Source: Leuctra nigra (lineage: Eukaryota > Arthropoda > Insecta > Plecoptera > Leuctridae). From it: a stretch of DNA of 64,000 nucleotides. A program made the translations under genes and the position numbers. The DNA lies in NCBI GenBank assembly GCA_934045905.1, contig OW203766.1, positions 14,564,309-14,628,308 on the forward strand. Reading direction: 5' to 3'. Within the stretch, counting starts at the first letter, position 1. Each line of letters begins with the position of its first letter. The notes beneath the pieces were generated by a model. It had not been told where the DNA came from and ran no database searches. It saw nothing but the letters and a program-made list of their open reading frames with translations. Below are positions 1 through 12,700 of the stretch, piece after piece.

Positions 1-197
1 GCATAGATTGACTCGAGTCTAATTGGGTAATTACTGCTTTCCAAACAAAATTAAATTGCCGTGAATTTGCATTGGATGGAACACTGTTCATAATTTAGTT
101 CACGTGCTTTCTTCCCGTTGAAAGCTCGGTTGAAAGTGTAAACACAATGTGATCAAAACATTGAGATCGAAGTACACACTGTCTACTCTGTCTAGCC

Positions 198-680
198 CAG
201 TGGCGGCTATTACAGTGTGCAAGGTGTGACAATTGCACACCTGATCATCCAAGAAAATTATTAAAAATTGCTTCCGTTTAGTAAAAATTGTAGGCAAGCT
301 ACGATGCAGTGTATGCGTGGGTGTGAATCTTACTGTGTATGATTTATGCTTACAGATATATTGACAGGTAAGACCATTAAAATGTAATTCAGAAATTCTT
401 ACATTTCACAATGTGACCATTGAGGCTGCTCCCACCAAATGTAACAAACAATCGCCTATAAGTAATCCAGGAAGTAGGAAGTTAAATGTTTTGTCTAATA
501 ATTTTGCTCTCCAAAACACGTAAAAATGCATCAATTTCAAACTAGATACAAAAAAATCCGGGGCTATGCGCCCCGGACCCGCATGTGCTGGGGGGCCCTT
601 CCCCCAGACCCCCATTGTACTTTCTTCTACGTCCTCCTATGAAATTGCACACCTGTTGTAAAGCCAAATAGCCGCCACTG
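198..680. mobile_element. hAT-type non-autonomous element (MITE)
   Basis: The ends are inverted: CAGTGGCGGCTATT at 198 and its complement ending at 680. An identical 8-bp direct repeat, GTCTAGCC, flanks it at 190-197 and 681-688. A CAGTG-type end plus an 8-bp target duplication is the hAT hallmark. The 483-bp interior has no transposase; near its right end it holds a GC-rich patch. The intact target duplication suggests a fairly young copy. Confidence 0.8.
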
Positions 681-689
681 GTCTAGCCG

Positions 690-857
690 TTTCAACTGTT
701 TCGTCTGCTCATCTATTTACTTCGGAAAGATGCAGCGAGCGGAGTCGGCGTTTCACTTCAACTGTTGGTCTGTTTTTCTATTTAGGTACTTCGGAATGAT
801 ACAGCGAGCGGAGTAAGCGTTTCACTTCAACTGTTTCGTCTGTTTTTCTATGCTAAC
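690..857. repeat. Short tandem duplication, period about 66-70 bp
   Basis: A unit beginning near TTCAACTG and containing CAGCGAGCGGAGT recurs at about 691, 757 and 826, giving roughly 2.4 imperfect copies. No coding potential is seen. The sequence from 858 to 1227 has no recognisable feature. Confidence 0.6.
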
Positions 858-1227
858 GAGTAGATTGTGAACACAAAATATAAAAATTAATAATATGCCG
901 GTGATTAGAAAACTTATTTTATTTAAACAATTAATTCTTAATAGAAGTTAACTTTTGTCTACAGCAGACGTTTACATAACATAATCTATTACAAAAATAC
1001 TTTTTGTGTACTATGTAACTGTAAGTAATGTTGTACTGAGAGTGGTTTTTGGGCATTACCTGTAATTGTTTTTTGTATTTTGTGATTATCATCTTTTGAC
1101 CCGTGTACCGGAAAAGAAGTCCACATGTTACATGTTGTGGGCGCAAAGTCCAGCCATGCATAAACGTTGAAAAACGACGTCCAATGTATGGTAAAATGTA
1201 ACATAAATAGCAATCAACATTATCAGA

Positions 1228-1673
1228 GGTATCTAACCAACCCTTCTTCCCCACCGACGGTTGCTACCTTATCGCGATGGTGGGGTTTGTGTTTTCCAAT
1301 GATCCATTGCAGCTACGCCGGCGAGCATATGCTCATGTGTAAGGGCTACCCATGCCGGACAGGTCAGTGGTCAGGTACAGACAAAGAGCGGCCAGGGTCG
1401 ACCTATCCATGCCCTCCCTTGAATTTGCGGTCCCCTCGGGCCGGCCTTCCCCCTCTAGATGGTGATCCCCCTGAAATCGGGTTCCGCCGGCCCGAATCCT
1501 TACACCCCCTGGTCCGTCCCCATTCCGGCCTGGCCTTCCCACCAGTGCTGGACTCCCCCGGATCTGGCCCGTTAGGTCGACCCCTCTCCATTTCCTCCAC
1601 TTATATTCAACTAAGTTAAAAGTAAAAATTAACATGTGCGCAATATAACCTCGTCGTTGACGCGCCATTAAAC
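1228..1673 (+). repeat. GC-rich dispersed repeat, copy A
   Basis: About 430 bp, far more GC-rich than its surroundings, and clearly the same sequence as 33795-34203 (same strand) and 24290-24512 (opposite strand). Shared landmarks are GGTGGGGTTTGTGTT, GAGCATATGCTCATGTGTA, CCATGCCGGACA and CCACCAGTGCTGGACTCCCC. The family is not identified; the form resembles the 3' part of a retroposed element. The 150-residue open frame across it follows from the GC content and is broken in the other copies, so it is not called as a gene. Confidence 0.65.
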
Positions 1674-2011
1674 CAAAATAATCTAATCTTACAGCTATGA
1701 TACGAGGTTCATAGGGTTCCGGTACTGAGCAATCAGTCTAGTTTTAAATCCTTGGAATTAAAAAAATATATATGAAACCTACAGATAATCTTATTTCCCG
1801 CATAAATGCCACAGTTTTCACTTCCCGAACACTCACACAAAGTTCCATCTATTTGTCCTCATTAGATATTTTTCAGGATGGCCAACTTAATTGGCGAGTT
1901 ATTTGACAAATGTATTCGCCCAGTCTTATCCCGGACTAGATATCTAGTTCGCTACAAATAACTAAGTACCTAGATTCTTCCCTAGACAAAATAATAGACA
2001 TTAGCTAGAAT

Positions 2012-2547
2012 TTATTCTATGGTAGGTACTTCCAAAGATTTTCATTGATCAGAATTAATGTTAGCTATGCGTTACAAATTCTCAATAAATTCCCATCTTC
2101 ACAATTATATGATAAGTGTCTGATAACTAACCGACAAATGAAAAAAAGGTGTTTTAAATAGCAAATGATAACTGCAAGTGTTATAGACATCAAATCTTTC
2201 GTGAAGTTTATGTTCTAAATTCTACATATGTAGACACATATGGTACATAGATGTATGTACATATGTACATATGTAGAATTGTAGACATATGTGTCATATG
2301 TAGACACATATGGTACATAGATGTATGTACATATGTAGAATTTAGAACATAAACTTCACGAAAGATTTGATGTCTATAACACTTGCAGTTATCATTTGCT
2401 ATTTAAAACACCTTTTTTTCATTTGTCGGTTAGTTATCAGACACTTATCATATAATTGTGAAGATGGGAATTTATTGAGAATTTGTAACGCAAGCTAACA
2501 TTAATTCTGATCAATGAAAATCTTTGGAAGTACCTACCATAGAATAA
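2012..2547. repeat. Foldback (long inverted-repeat) element
   Basis: The arms, about 2012-2226 and 2337-2547, are near-perfect reverse complements with ends TTATTCTATGGTAGGTA / TACCTACCATAGAATAA. A centre of about 100 bp is itself made of repeated ACATATGTAGACACATATGG blocks. No open frame and no clear target duplication were seen. A DNA-transposon foldback is the likeliest identity. Confidence 0.75.
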
Positions 2548-3708
2548 TAATCTCCTTGGACAATAATAGATCTTACATAACTCGGACAAAGCAACAAATC
2601 CGTAATGCCTTGTCATATTTTATAAATATGCGTTTCATTATGAATTGTTAACATTTACACTTTTTTCGAGTGAAATCCTTTAGGTAGTAGGTACATTATA
2701 GCAGTAATGACCTCGAAGAACTGCACAAAAGATCTACAGAAAGAAAAGAAATGATAGACTATCATTATCAGCATATTACTGATAATGTTATTTTTTACGC
2801 AGACAGAGCTTGACAGACACATTGTCAAGTCCAAGGCAGAATTTTGACCACGTTTTCACAAGCAATCCGGTAAGGTGGACTGGATAATACATTACTAAGG
2901 GAGGAAATATTTATGTTAAAATTGTAACCCAATTGGGTAAAATAAGTAACCTAATGTACTGTTAATTCTCTTCAGTTATCAGGAAAAAAATCTATCGTGA
3001 TCGCAAATCAGTTCATTATCAGTGCAAATTAGTTCAGTTCATTATCGGTGGAAACAATTAAAATTATCGCGTATCACACACGGCAGGAACTGTGCCCATG
3101 AATAATACGAAACGAAACAGATTCACAATAAATCTAAATACTTTATTACCAAGTCAAGTCTATATTTTGACTACACAAACAAATAATACCATTCTCAATG
3201 ATGAATTGTAAAAAAGGCCCAGGTTTCAAATGCTCTGCTAAATTTTAAACAGTTTGATTAGAACTGAGATTGACTAATGACATGGCACCAGTGACATTCC
3301 TTGATTAACCGTCCAACTCTAAACGCCCGGCCTAAAGTAAACATTTTTTATCAAATTTATTTTCAATGTTTATTCCTTTTAAAAGTTACCAAGATTTAGA
3401 AGGATGTTTGATAAACATAGTCTGGTATTTCGGTAGAACTCAACTAAAGATAGTTGAGTGGGTAGAGGAGGGGGGGGGGGGGGGGGGGAGGAGAGTCCAG
3501 GAAATATAATTGATAAGATACTCGCTATCATTTTCGACAGCTGATAATGAGGATGGCCTCTGCTATTGACCTGTTGAAAAATCAGCACAGTTAGTCTAGG
3601 AAGTGCCACTGGTGATTCCATACAGCAGGAGGACAAATGACGCGTTGTATGATGATTAAGAGTGAAGTGCAGAGAAACTTAACGTCATTCTCTCGTGTCT
3701 GTTGTTAG
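2548..3708. other. Upstream flank of ABCG-A, no gene seen
   Basis: AT-rich sequence with a G-run at about 3471-3489 but no convincing ORF. By analogy with genes B and C, a splice acceptor (GTTGTTAG, ending at 3708) precedes the coding start of ABCG-A, so a non-coding first exon should lie upstream. The GATA plus TCAGT block of the other genes was not found here. A weak candidate is GATAATG near 2788 with a GTAAG donor near 2870. Confidence 0.35.
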
Positions 3709-3724
3709 TGTGAAGTTGTCAGCC

Positions 3725-6700
3725 ATGGACACGGAGCTGCAAGTTCCGACCAGCAGCAAGGAGAGGTTGAATCTGCAGTTCCAGCATCTGTACTACTCGG
3801 TACCGCGCAGAAAAGGTGACAACAATACATTTATTCACGTACACTCGACAAATGATAAAACGGTATTTGAAAGAAATGGATTGGCTGAAAAAATATGATG
3901 GCATCATCCGATGAAGTCTATGCTAACTCGTAATCTACGTCCAGTAGTTGAGCTCTGATGTCATTGATAATAACAAGGATTTATTGTCAAAGAACCGTAC
4001 CACCAGCCAATCCGTTTCGTTGAAATACCGTTTTATGATTTGGGTGTACCATTCAGTGATAGCATGTCAGAAGGATTTGGCATGAAGTTCATTGACAGTA
4101 AGGCTGGTGTTTTCGTTTAAACGTTTGCGATTATCTCTACATTTACTTACTGCTATTCTATGTAATGCCCTACTCAAATGAACAATTGGATGATCAAACG
4201 TTAAATATTATCGGTTAACTAATTATTGTAAATGTAATTTGCCATTGTTTATCAATTGCAATTGCATTTTTAATTTACGATTGAAATCAAAGAGTTTGAA
4301 ATTCTATGAATCGAATTGATATGTTTTATTTCATCTCTTGTTGTTCTTATGACAAACAATTTGTCTGTCAATGATTATTTAATACCTCTGGAATATTTGA
4401 CACACACATATTAATGGCTCACAATTATTCAGTATTAATATTAAATATTGCAATGTTTTTAAGGCAAATATCCAAACAAATTAATTATTTAAAGACAAAA
4501 CCACACGACTTTCATTTGTAAGACATTTCGTATACATATGTGTGTTCGCCTGTCAACACTTTTCTGCCCTTTCTCCACCAAACTGGTAGTTCTAAACTGC
4601 AATTTGGCTGGAGGATAGTGGTGAAAAGTGGAGACAAACCAACAAATGAGAACAACGAAATTTGTATTAAGAAAAGGTACGTTTTATTTTAAATCCACGA
4701 CTTATGAAATGTGGTAGGCTATCATACCTATCAGTTTATTATGAAAATGGATGTAGCTCTTATGTATTTCAATTTCAAATTTATTATTTCTATTTTATGT
4801 TATACTGTGTCCATGTGGCAACCATTGTTGGATGGAAGTTTTTACAAATAAAGTTTTCTCTCAATATTCAACATTTTATGGACCATTGTACTTTCCACAC
4901 ATAAATGCAATCATTTAAAACTCTACGCCAAGTGTCGGAAAAACCTTTTTTGGCCAATGAGCCAATTTCCTACACATTAGGGAATAAACATGCATTTATT
5001 TAAAACCAATTTTAAAATAACAACATATTTGTTGGTAAAATACACTATTTTTACACTCAAAAGTGTACATTTTCATTCAAATAGGTACACTTGGCACTAG
5101 CTAAAATTGATCGCTCAAGAAATCTGATTGATTGATATGTTAGATCGCACCATCAGAAGTCAGTCCAAGCGATCTCCTTGTCACACTCTAGTAGTTGACT
5201 TCACATTTCAATGATAATAACAAGCTTTGATTGGTTATGGGACATGACCAGCAGTCATTCAAATTTGTTCCCCTACCATTTTTGTTGTGCTGAGTGTATA
5301 CGAAATTAAATTCAGTTGACGTTTGGCCTAGAAACGGTCCTGAACCTCTCGCGTAATGACATTTTTATCAACAAACAATGATGTTGCCATGGTTACATAA
5401 AATATGAAATCATTTGACAGGAAGCCACCAAATTTCAACTGAAATTGAATTTCATGTTATGATGAATGAAAATTTTTGATTTTAAGTGTGATTTTTTTTA
5501 CCATATGTTTTTTTTGCATATTTTCTATGAATTTTATTGGGAGCAACAATAGGATTAAATACAAAATTCTGTAAAAACATTAAGTGATAGTTTTGTGTTT
5601 GACATGTCCTAGTGTTGTTCCAGGATCTGCGCCTGCGCACATCCTGCGTGACGTGAGCGGACAGTTCAACAGTGGGCGTCTCACTGCAATCATGGGGGCG
5701 TCTGGCGCAGGCAAGACGTCGCTACTCAACGTGCTCTCAGGGTTCAAGTACGTCACGTGAGAGAAAGTACCTACGACAGACGAGGAAAAGCAATTGCTGT
5801 TTTTCACACGATTTTAATGTTGTTAAACGTATGAACTATTCTGCAATTAGGTTCAGCCGACGGATAGATGATTATGGTAATTCTTGAGAGTTGACGATGA
5901 AAAAAAACTGTCTTACAGTCTGTTTATTAGTCAGTGTTGAATTCAGACATTTGAGCTCGAGGGGCCAAATTATTATGCGAAAAATAAAGATTTGCAGCTG
6001 GACCCAAGAGGGGCCTGGGAGGTTTGCCCTCCAGAAAACTGACGCGCAGCGAAATTTTTGAAAAATGACTATCTATTATTATTTTAATATCATTTTAGGT
6101 AGAGCATGTTGGGTCTGTCAGATCTACAATCAAAAGGAGGTCTAGAATGACAAAATTGACTGACAATGCAAAATATGTCAAAGTAGGGGAAAAGGGTTTG
6201 ATGAATATTTTGGATAATCTGAAATGCCGTGAGGGTATTCACAAAAGATATCAGAAATACCATGAGTTACAGCTTGAGACACGTATCTTCTTTTGAAATT
6301 GTCTGATATATGGTATACATTTTATTTGCGAATAGGTACAGAAGAAAGTGTCTGTGGCAATAGAATATTATGCACTCGCCCCCCTTAGGTTATTACTGGA
6401 GTCAGCGCCATTCATTAGCCGAATTTCTATGAACATGACATGTGCATTTAGTTTCTGCCGAACGTCCATTTCTCTAGGCGTCATCAACGTTATCGTTACA
6501 TAGAGATTGCTCTCGCCGCAGCTTCCGGCTGGAGCACGCAATCTGTGAGAGAGATATCGCTAAATGATGCACGTAGAAATATCGCGAAGTTCAAAGAACC
6601 TTTATTTACGCGACGCCAGTGACGCCAATTGATTTTTTTTTATAAATGGCCGAAATGTGATCTAGCTAGCGATTTCTTACACCGAATTCTCAAAATATAC

Positions 6701-9700
6701 TAAATTAATTAGGTAATACATTTGATTCGAATGTAAGTGTTAAGTATGCATTATATTGTATTATTATTAGTACTAAATCGTAGACAATAAAATCATTTCT
6801 TCAAACGCATCATAGTGTAGATTGTCACCTTTTTACATGTTATTGGACCTCCAGGATGATGTTGGCGATGTTGCGCGGGTCGGTGCTCGCTCATCAACGC
6901 GTTACACAGAGCGTTTTCCTAGTTTTATTATTAGTACTAACTAAATCGTAGACAATAAAATCATTACTTCAAACGCATCATGGTGTAGATTGTCACCTTT
7001 TTACATGTTATTGGACCTCCAGGTTCTTGTACGTATGTGTAATAGGTACCATTAGCAAGCAATTATGTTTAAAATTAAAAAAAAATAACACACACTACAG
7101 AACATATAATTTCTACTTTCTTGATCTTTTTGTGGACATGGAAAGGAAACACGCGAAAGAAAGCGAAACATGCACGCCAATTATTTCGTACATTTTCAAT
7201 ACTCTGGGCATCTCTGTAGAGCCCCCTCCCCCCTGTTAGCCAGTGACTGATAGCTCAGAGGCGATAAAGAAATCATTTTGTCTTTCTGGAAAGTAATGGT
7301 CATCTGCCTCGTCGGTATATTTGAATGACGTTCAAACAAATCAAAATCCTTATCTGTTACTTCTATGAATTGATTTATAACACTTGGAAGTTATAAGGCA
7401 TTGACCTCTCAAAATTTTATGAATATCAATTAAGAATATTCTAAAAGAACGATAACATTGACTAAGTTTAACATTTTGACCTCACTGTACCAATTACACT
7501 GAACCAAATACATTTAAGTGATGTTTTGGCTCATACAGGCAATCTTTCATGCAATCCACATGGCACTGGCATGCAAGCTTCATGCATTTCTGTCCAAGAA
7601 AGAATTCTATCTATGCTCAAGCGTTATACATGTACTAAAAGGACCAGTCTTTTAATGCTGCTCAATTTTAAACAGTTCTTGAGGTCTTTTGCCTTGGCAA
7701 TGGCAGCCACCAATGACATTCCTTGAATGACCATTTAACCCTTACTAATCGTTTTAACAGAGTATTGAAAACCGGTCCTAATGTGCTAAATTTGTAAATT
7801 TGTGTGCAAAAAATTACCGCATATAATTTTTTATTTTTATCTGTGTGAGATAATTAAATAATTGGTTATCTTTATCTTGATAAAATTTTTGTTATCTTTT
7901 GGCAATTAACTAGATAAAAATATATAAAATTCAAAATGCATGTGTGTGTGTATGAACATACAACGAATCTCAAATGTCAGATGATATGAAAAAGGAAAAT
8001 CATCGCCGTTTAGTCGCATTATTTGGATGGCCCCATTTTTTAAAACTCGAGTTTCGAAATTAGGATTCGAAAATAATTAGGGAATAGTAGTATTTGGTAA
8101 AAATATTTATCTATCAATTACAATTATCTAGATAATTATTTGTTATATTTATCTAGTATAGATGATCCCAGAAAAAACACTCCGTGTAAAAATACCAGCC
8201 AAGTCTCTTTAACTATAAAAAAAAAATAGAAGAAATCTAAAAATTCAGCACTGAAAAGGAGTGATATCAAAAAAGGAGCCAAGTCAACGAATTTTCCAAA
8301 TTTTAATCGTACCATTGAAATAAAAATATCAACCCCCGAGAAATACTTAAAAAAAGGACTTGGCGCATCGTTTTTTAAAGACACTTTTCTATCCTAAAAG
8401 TATAGGAAGAACTCTACAAGTATATTTTCCTGAGTATATCACATTCATTATCGACGAATCATACTACGTTTTAATATAACTAGTACTCTTACCTACTGGC
8501 AGTTTTGGTATTTTGTCAATATTCAGATGAAATAAACGGATAAACGAATAACGAATAAACGGAAGCGGCCTAGTCTATTCGTTATTGCCACTATTTCTAG
8601 GGTCATATTAATCAATCATACTTCTCAATATCGTGACTGAGGGAAATAGCGAAAGCGCTCATTACAAGAAGGCCGTCAATGAGATTTGTATAAGTGACTA
8701 GTGCACTGAGCCATGCTGCTCAAATAATTACTGACTAGATTTTTATCTAAAGTAATACGTTATGTAATTTATGAATTTTTTTGGTATAAAATGTTAATTA
8801 ATAGCAATTAATTACACGGCGAGAAGGTTCAAAGTATAATGCTGTAGTAGGTATGTTGATGTACCCACAAAACTATAGGTACCTACCAATCACAAACACA
8901 ACTGTTCTGTATTTATTGCTTGTAAGACAATGCTATGTTTCTTTGCGTACTTATATTTAAATTTAAAATATTTTACAGAATGTTCAATATTTAATTTGAA
9001 AGTTTTGTCCCAATTTTTCTAGGCATTTCTGAACTACGTAGTATGTGAGTGGCATAAGCTTAAGAATAGAAAAATGTCTTTAAAAAAACGATGCGCCAAG
9101 TCCTTTTTTTAAGTATTTCTCGGGGGTTGATATTTTTATTTCAATGGTACGATTAAAATTTGGAAAATTCGTTGACTTGGCTCCTTTTTTGATATCACTC
9201 CTTTTCAGTGCTGAATTTTTAGATTTCTTCTATTTTTTTTTTATAGTTAAAGAGACTTGGCTGGTATTTTTACACGGAGTGTTTTTTCTGGGATATCACT
9301 TCTTTTGTTAGTTTATTCATACAGCTTGTAGCACATGTCCGAGCAGGGACTAATTTCTTTAAAAAAATACGCCTCAACCGATTTGGTTACTATGAAAAGT
9401 TGCGTTTGGTATAAGATGAAAATGATTATCCAAGAAGAATAGCTTAAGTTTCGCTATAATCGATCCAGCCGTTTTCGATACATGACGTCACTTCCGGTTT
9501 TGAAATAGCGGCCGAATTCCGGTATAGGTAATAAGAAAACAATCTAGTTTTATCTAGTTGATACCTTCATGAACGACCATCTGAATTCCTAATCCCTATA
9601 TTTCCGTAAAATCGGTCATGCCGTTTGTAATATATGACGTCACTTCCGGTTTCATTTAGTGGTTCCTGCCGCCATTTCCGGTACCATTAATTTATTTATT

Positions 9701-12700
9701 CATTTTTCACAATTGATTTTTCAAATAAATAGCAGAATGAATACGCAGGAGCTAGTTCAGTTGCAATCGTTACAGGCGTTTTAGATATATGACGTCACTT
9801 CCGGTTTCAGGAATGGCGGCCGAGAACACTGCTACCTTGAATATATAAATTGTATTGTCTATGTTACAATGTAAGTTAATTATGTACGTATTTTAAGTAT
9901 AATTTGTTGAAATAAGTTAAATATTGCGTATTTATGACGTCACTTCCGGTTTAGAAAATAAGAAAATAATATTTTTTTTATTGATACTTCATATAGATGA
10001 CCATCTAAATCGAATGGCGCTAATTTCGTTCTAATCGGTCCAGACGTTTTTGAGTTATGACGTCACTTCCGGTTTAAAAATGGCGGCACAAAAAATCACA
10101 AGAGGCAAGGTATCATCAGACGCCAAAAGTGCATATGTGGTAAAAGTTTCAGGTCGATCGGTTTAGCCGTTTAGGCTGTGGCGCTGTCAACAGGGTTTCC
10201 TGATATCATCAGAATCATCATCTTCAGAATCAGAAAGTGGTGTAATTTCACTGTTTTCTCGGTCCTCTAGCGCGCAAATGGCATAACCTATTGTTCCCAA
10301 ATTTGGTATATGTAGTGGGGTGGGCCATAGCTCGAAATTAAGACATTTCACAACAATGTGAGATTTTCCAATTTTAAGATCCAGTAGGCCGAAAATGCCA
10401 TGTTGTTGCTTACAGTAAAAGTGTTTGGTCTGCTCCTCAGTTTATTAGGCATTTACGGTATGTTGAGTGACTGTGAGTGTATAGTACGACTTGGCTGGGT
10501 GGAGCGACCGCTCCACTAGATTTCTTGGAAATGTATCTCTTATCTTATCTAGATAAATTTTCGGCGGGTAATCTTTATCTTTATCTAGATAAAAATATCA
10601 TTATCTAATCACAACACATGAACATGAAGTCTTGTTGTGTAATGTTGTGTGATTTCCCTCCGTGTTCCAGGACTAATGGCGTGACTGGATCTGTGAAAGT
10701 CAACGGAGTCGAGAGAAATCCGGACGAGTTTCGCACGAAATGTTGCTACATCGTCCAGGAAACTGCGATGTTGCCATTGTTGACCTGCAAGGAATCTCTT
10801 ACCGTAGCTGCCAACCTGAAACTGAAACCCGGGTGGAAGGAGAACAAAGCTACCAGGTGAATGACAGTGATGAGAGAGATGGTGAACATTCATTTATTAT
10901 TTCCTATATCCTAAACGGAATTAATTCCAGTAAAGGAGTTTGTAAAATAAAGAAGGGAGAAGGGGAAACCCGATACCAGCATGACGAAAGATACCAAGGG
11001 GACCAATGGATTAACGTCCCATTCGAAGGACGGTGTGACATTTACAGCACAGTCCTCCACAACCCGCGCCGTCGAGAGACTGATAGATAACAGGTGGAGG
11101 GAGGTCGTCACACTAACCCCAAACCCTCCAGTATCTCACGCATAGTTGATTGGTTACCCATCCAAGTACTGACCCCGCTCGTGGTCCGGCTCTGAACCAA
11201 ATGTTACAAACTAACGATTGCTTCTTTAATCTAAAATCGTAAAATCGTAGGAGATTTTGAGTGCGGATGTAATGGAAGACATACAATTCAAATCATCCAA
11301 GAAGCCAGGCTAAAATAGTAATGCAAATGTTACAATCTGATTGATAATCTAGTGAGGTAAAAAGTAAAAACACGCAAGGAATACAAAAGTCCTTTCAATG
11401 TGAACATGATCATTTGTTTGAAACATCTCATCCTATGCTACGGAAAAATTAATGGACGTTGTTTAAAATTTATGATAATCTTACAGATGTGTAAGCAATA
11501 CGAAATCCTTTGTTGATACATTCGTCGCTGACCTCCCCCTTGTTTCCTTCAACAGTTCCGTGGTGACCAACATACTTGATCTCCTGGGCTTGACCAGCGT
11601 AGAACACACTTCTGTCCAGTGTTTGTCCGGCGGTCAGAAGAAGCGCCTCTCCGTAGGTCTGGAGCTCGTCACCAATCCACCAATCATGTTCTTCGACGAA
11701 CCAACTAGGTGAGTTGTTTCCAAATCAGTTTTCAGTTTAAGTGTCGGTTCAATAATAAAGCCTTTTCAAGTTTCCCTTGACGCAAATCACAAATTTCCAA
11801 CAAATGTAATTTTTGTTCGAATTTACTTTGATGAAACTTTCAGGATTTTTAAAATGAAACATTGAGAGACGAAAGCTATGCCCACTGCATCACTGAATTT
11901 CTGATATTCCTCTGTCCAGAGTATGTAGATGATGGCTATATCAGGCAAAAAGCAGTGAAAATCAGGTTCCATTCGGCGCTCGCTCATCAACGCGTTTCAC
12001 TGAGCGTTTTCCTAATATCAATTTATCAATTCCAGTGGTCTGGACAGCGTCGCGGCTGCGCAGATGATCCTACATCTACAGACTCTCAGCGCACTCGGCC
12101 ACGCCATCATCTGCGTCATCCATCAGCCCAGCTCGCACATCTTCAACATGTTCGACGACCTCTACTTGCTGTCTGACGGGCAATGTCTCTACTCCGGTCC
12201 CACTGCCGACATGGTGCGAGTGTTCCAACAAGCGGGCTTCACATGTCCGGAGTATTACAACAGAGCCGACTTCGGTGAGATTGAGTCTTAGCACATCGCT
12301 TTCACATGATACTGACATTATGAACTGATACCGTTACTTTACGTCCATCTGCTATTACTCTACATAATAATGTTGTTTTGAAGAAGTCCAGACTAAATCA
12401 CGAACGTCGGGGGGATCAGTGAAATACTGTAGACCCGCGTCTTCTTGTTACCCACATCATTTACGACAGTTTGTTCTTCATGCTCTTCCACTAAAATTCT
12501 TGGATTGCTTCAAATCTAGAATCAGCAGTACACTTAAAGGGCGTCGGAAATGAAACGTCCATTACGTGTATACTTGTGTGCTCGTCATATACTCGTAAAC
12601 TAGAATACTGTGTTGCTCCGTCAAATGCTCGGTGCATTCGGAAACTACTTCCACCGACCACCCCAGGGACTTCCCTAGCAACTACTCCAGGGTCGTCTCT

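Larger units (their letters stand above)
5748..8166. other. ABCG-A intron 2, 5' part
   Basis: Non-coding intron sequence. It contains the 6761-7024 direct duplication and one copy of the dispersed 70-bp unit at 6854-6923. Nothing else is recognised; open frames such as 7027-7239 and 7526-7726 lack any family signal and sit inside an intron. Confidence 0.4.

Noticed and set aside
931..1254. 107-aa minus-strand frame
   Set aside because: Cys/Tyr-rich translation of AT-rich DNA with no recognisable domain; runs into a repeat.
1167..1668. 150-aa and 111-aa Pro/Gly/Arg-rich frames
   Set aside because: They lie in the GC-rich dispersed repeat; frames are not conserved in copies at 24290 and 33795.
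10740..11090. 116-aa + strand frame overlapping ABCG-A exon 3
   Set aside because: Out of frame with the exon; the spliced reading joins exon 4 in phase and restores the ABC signature.
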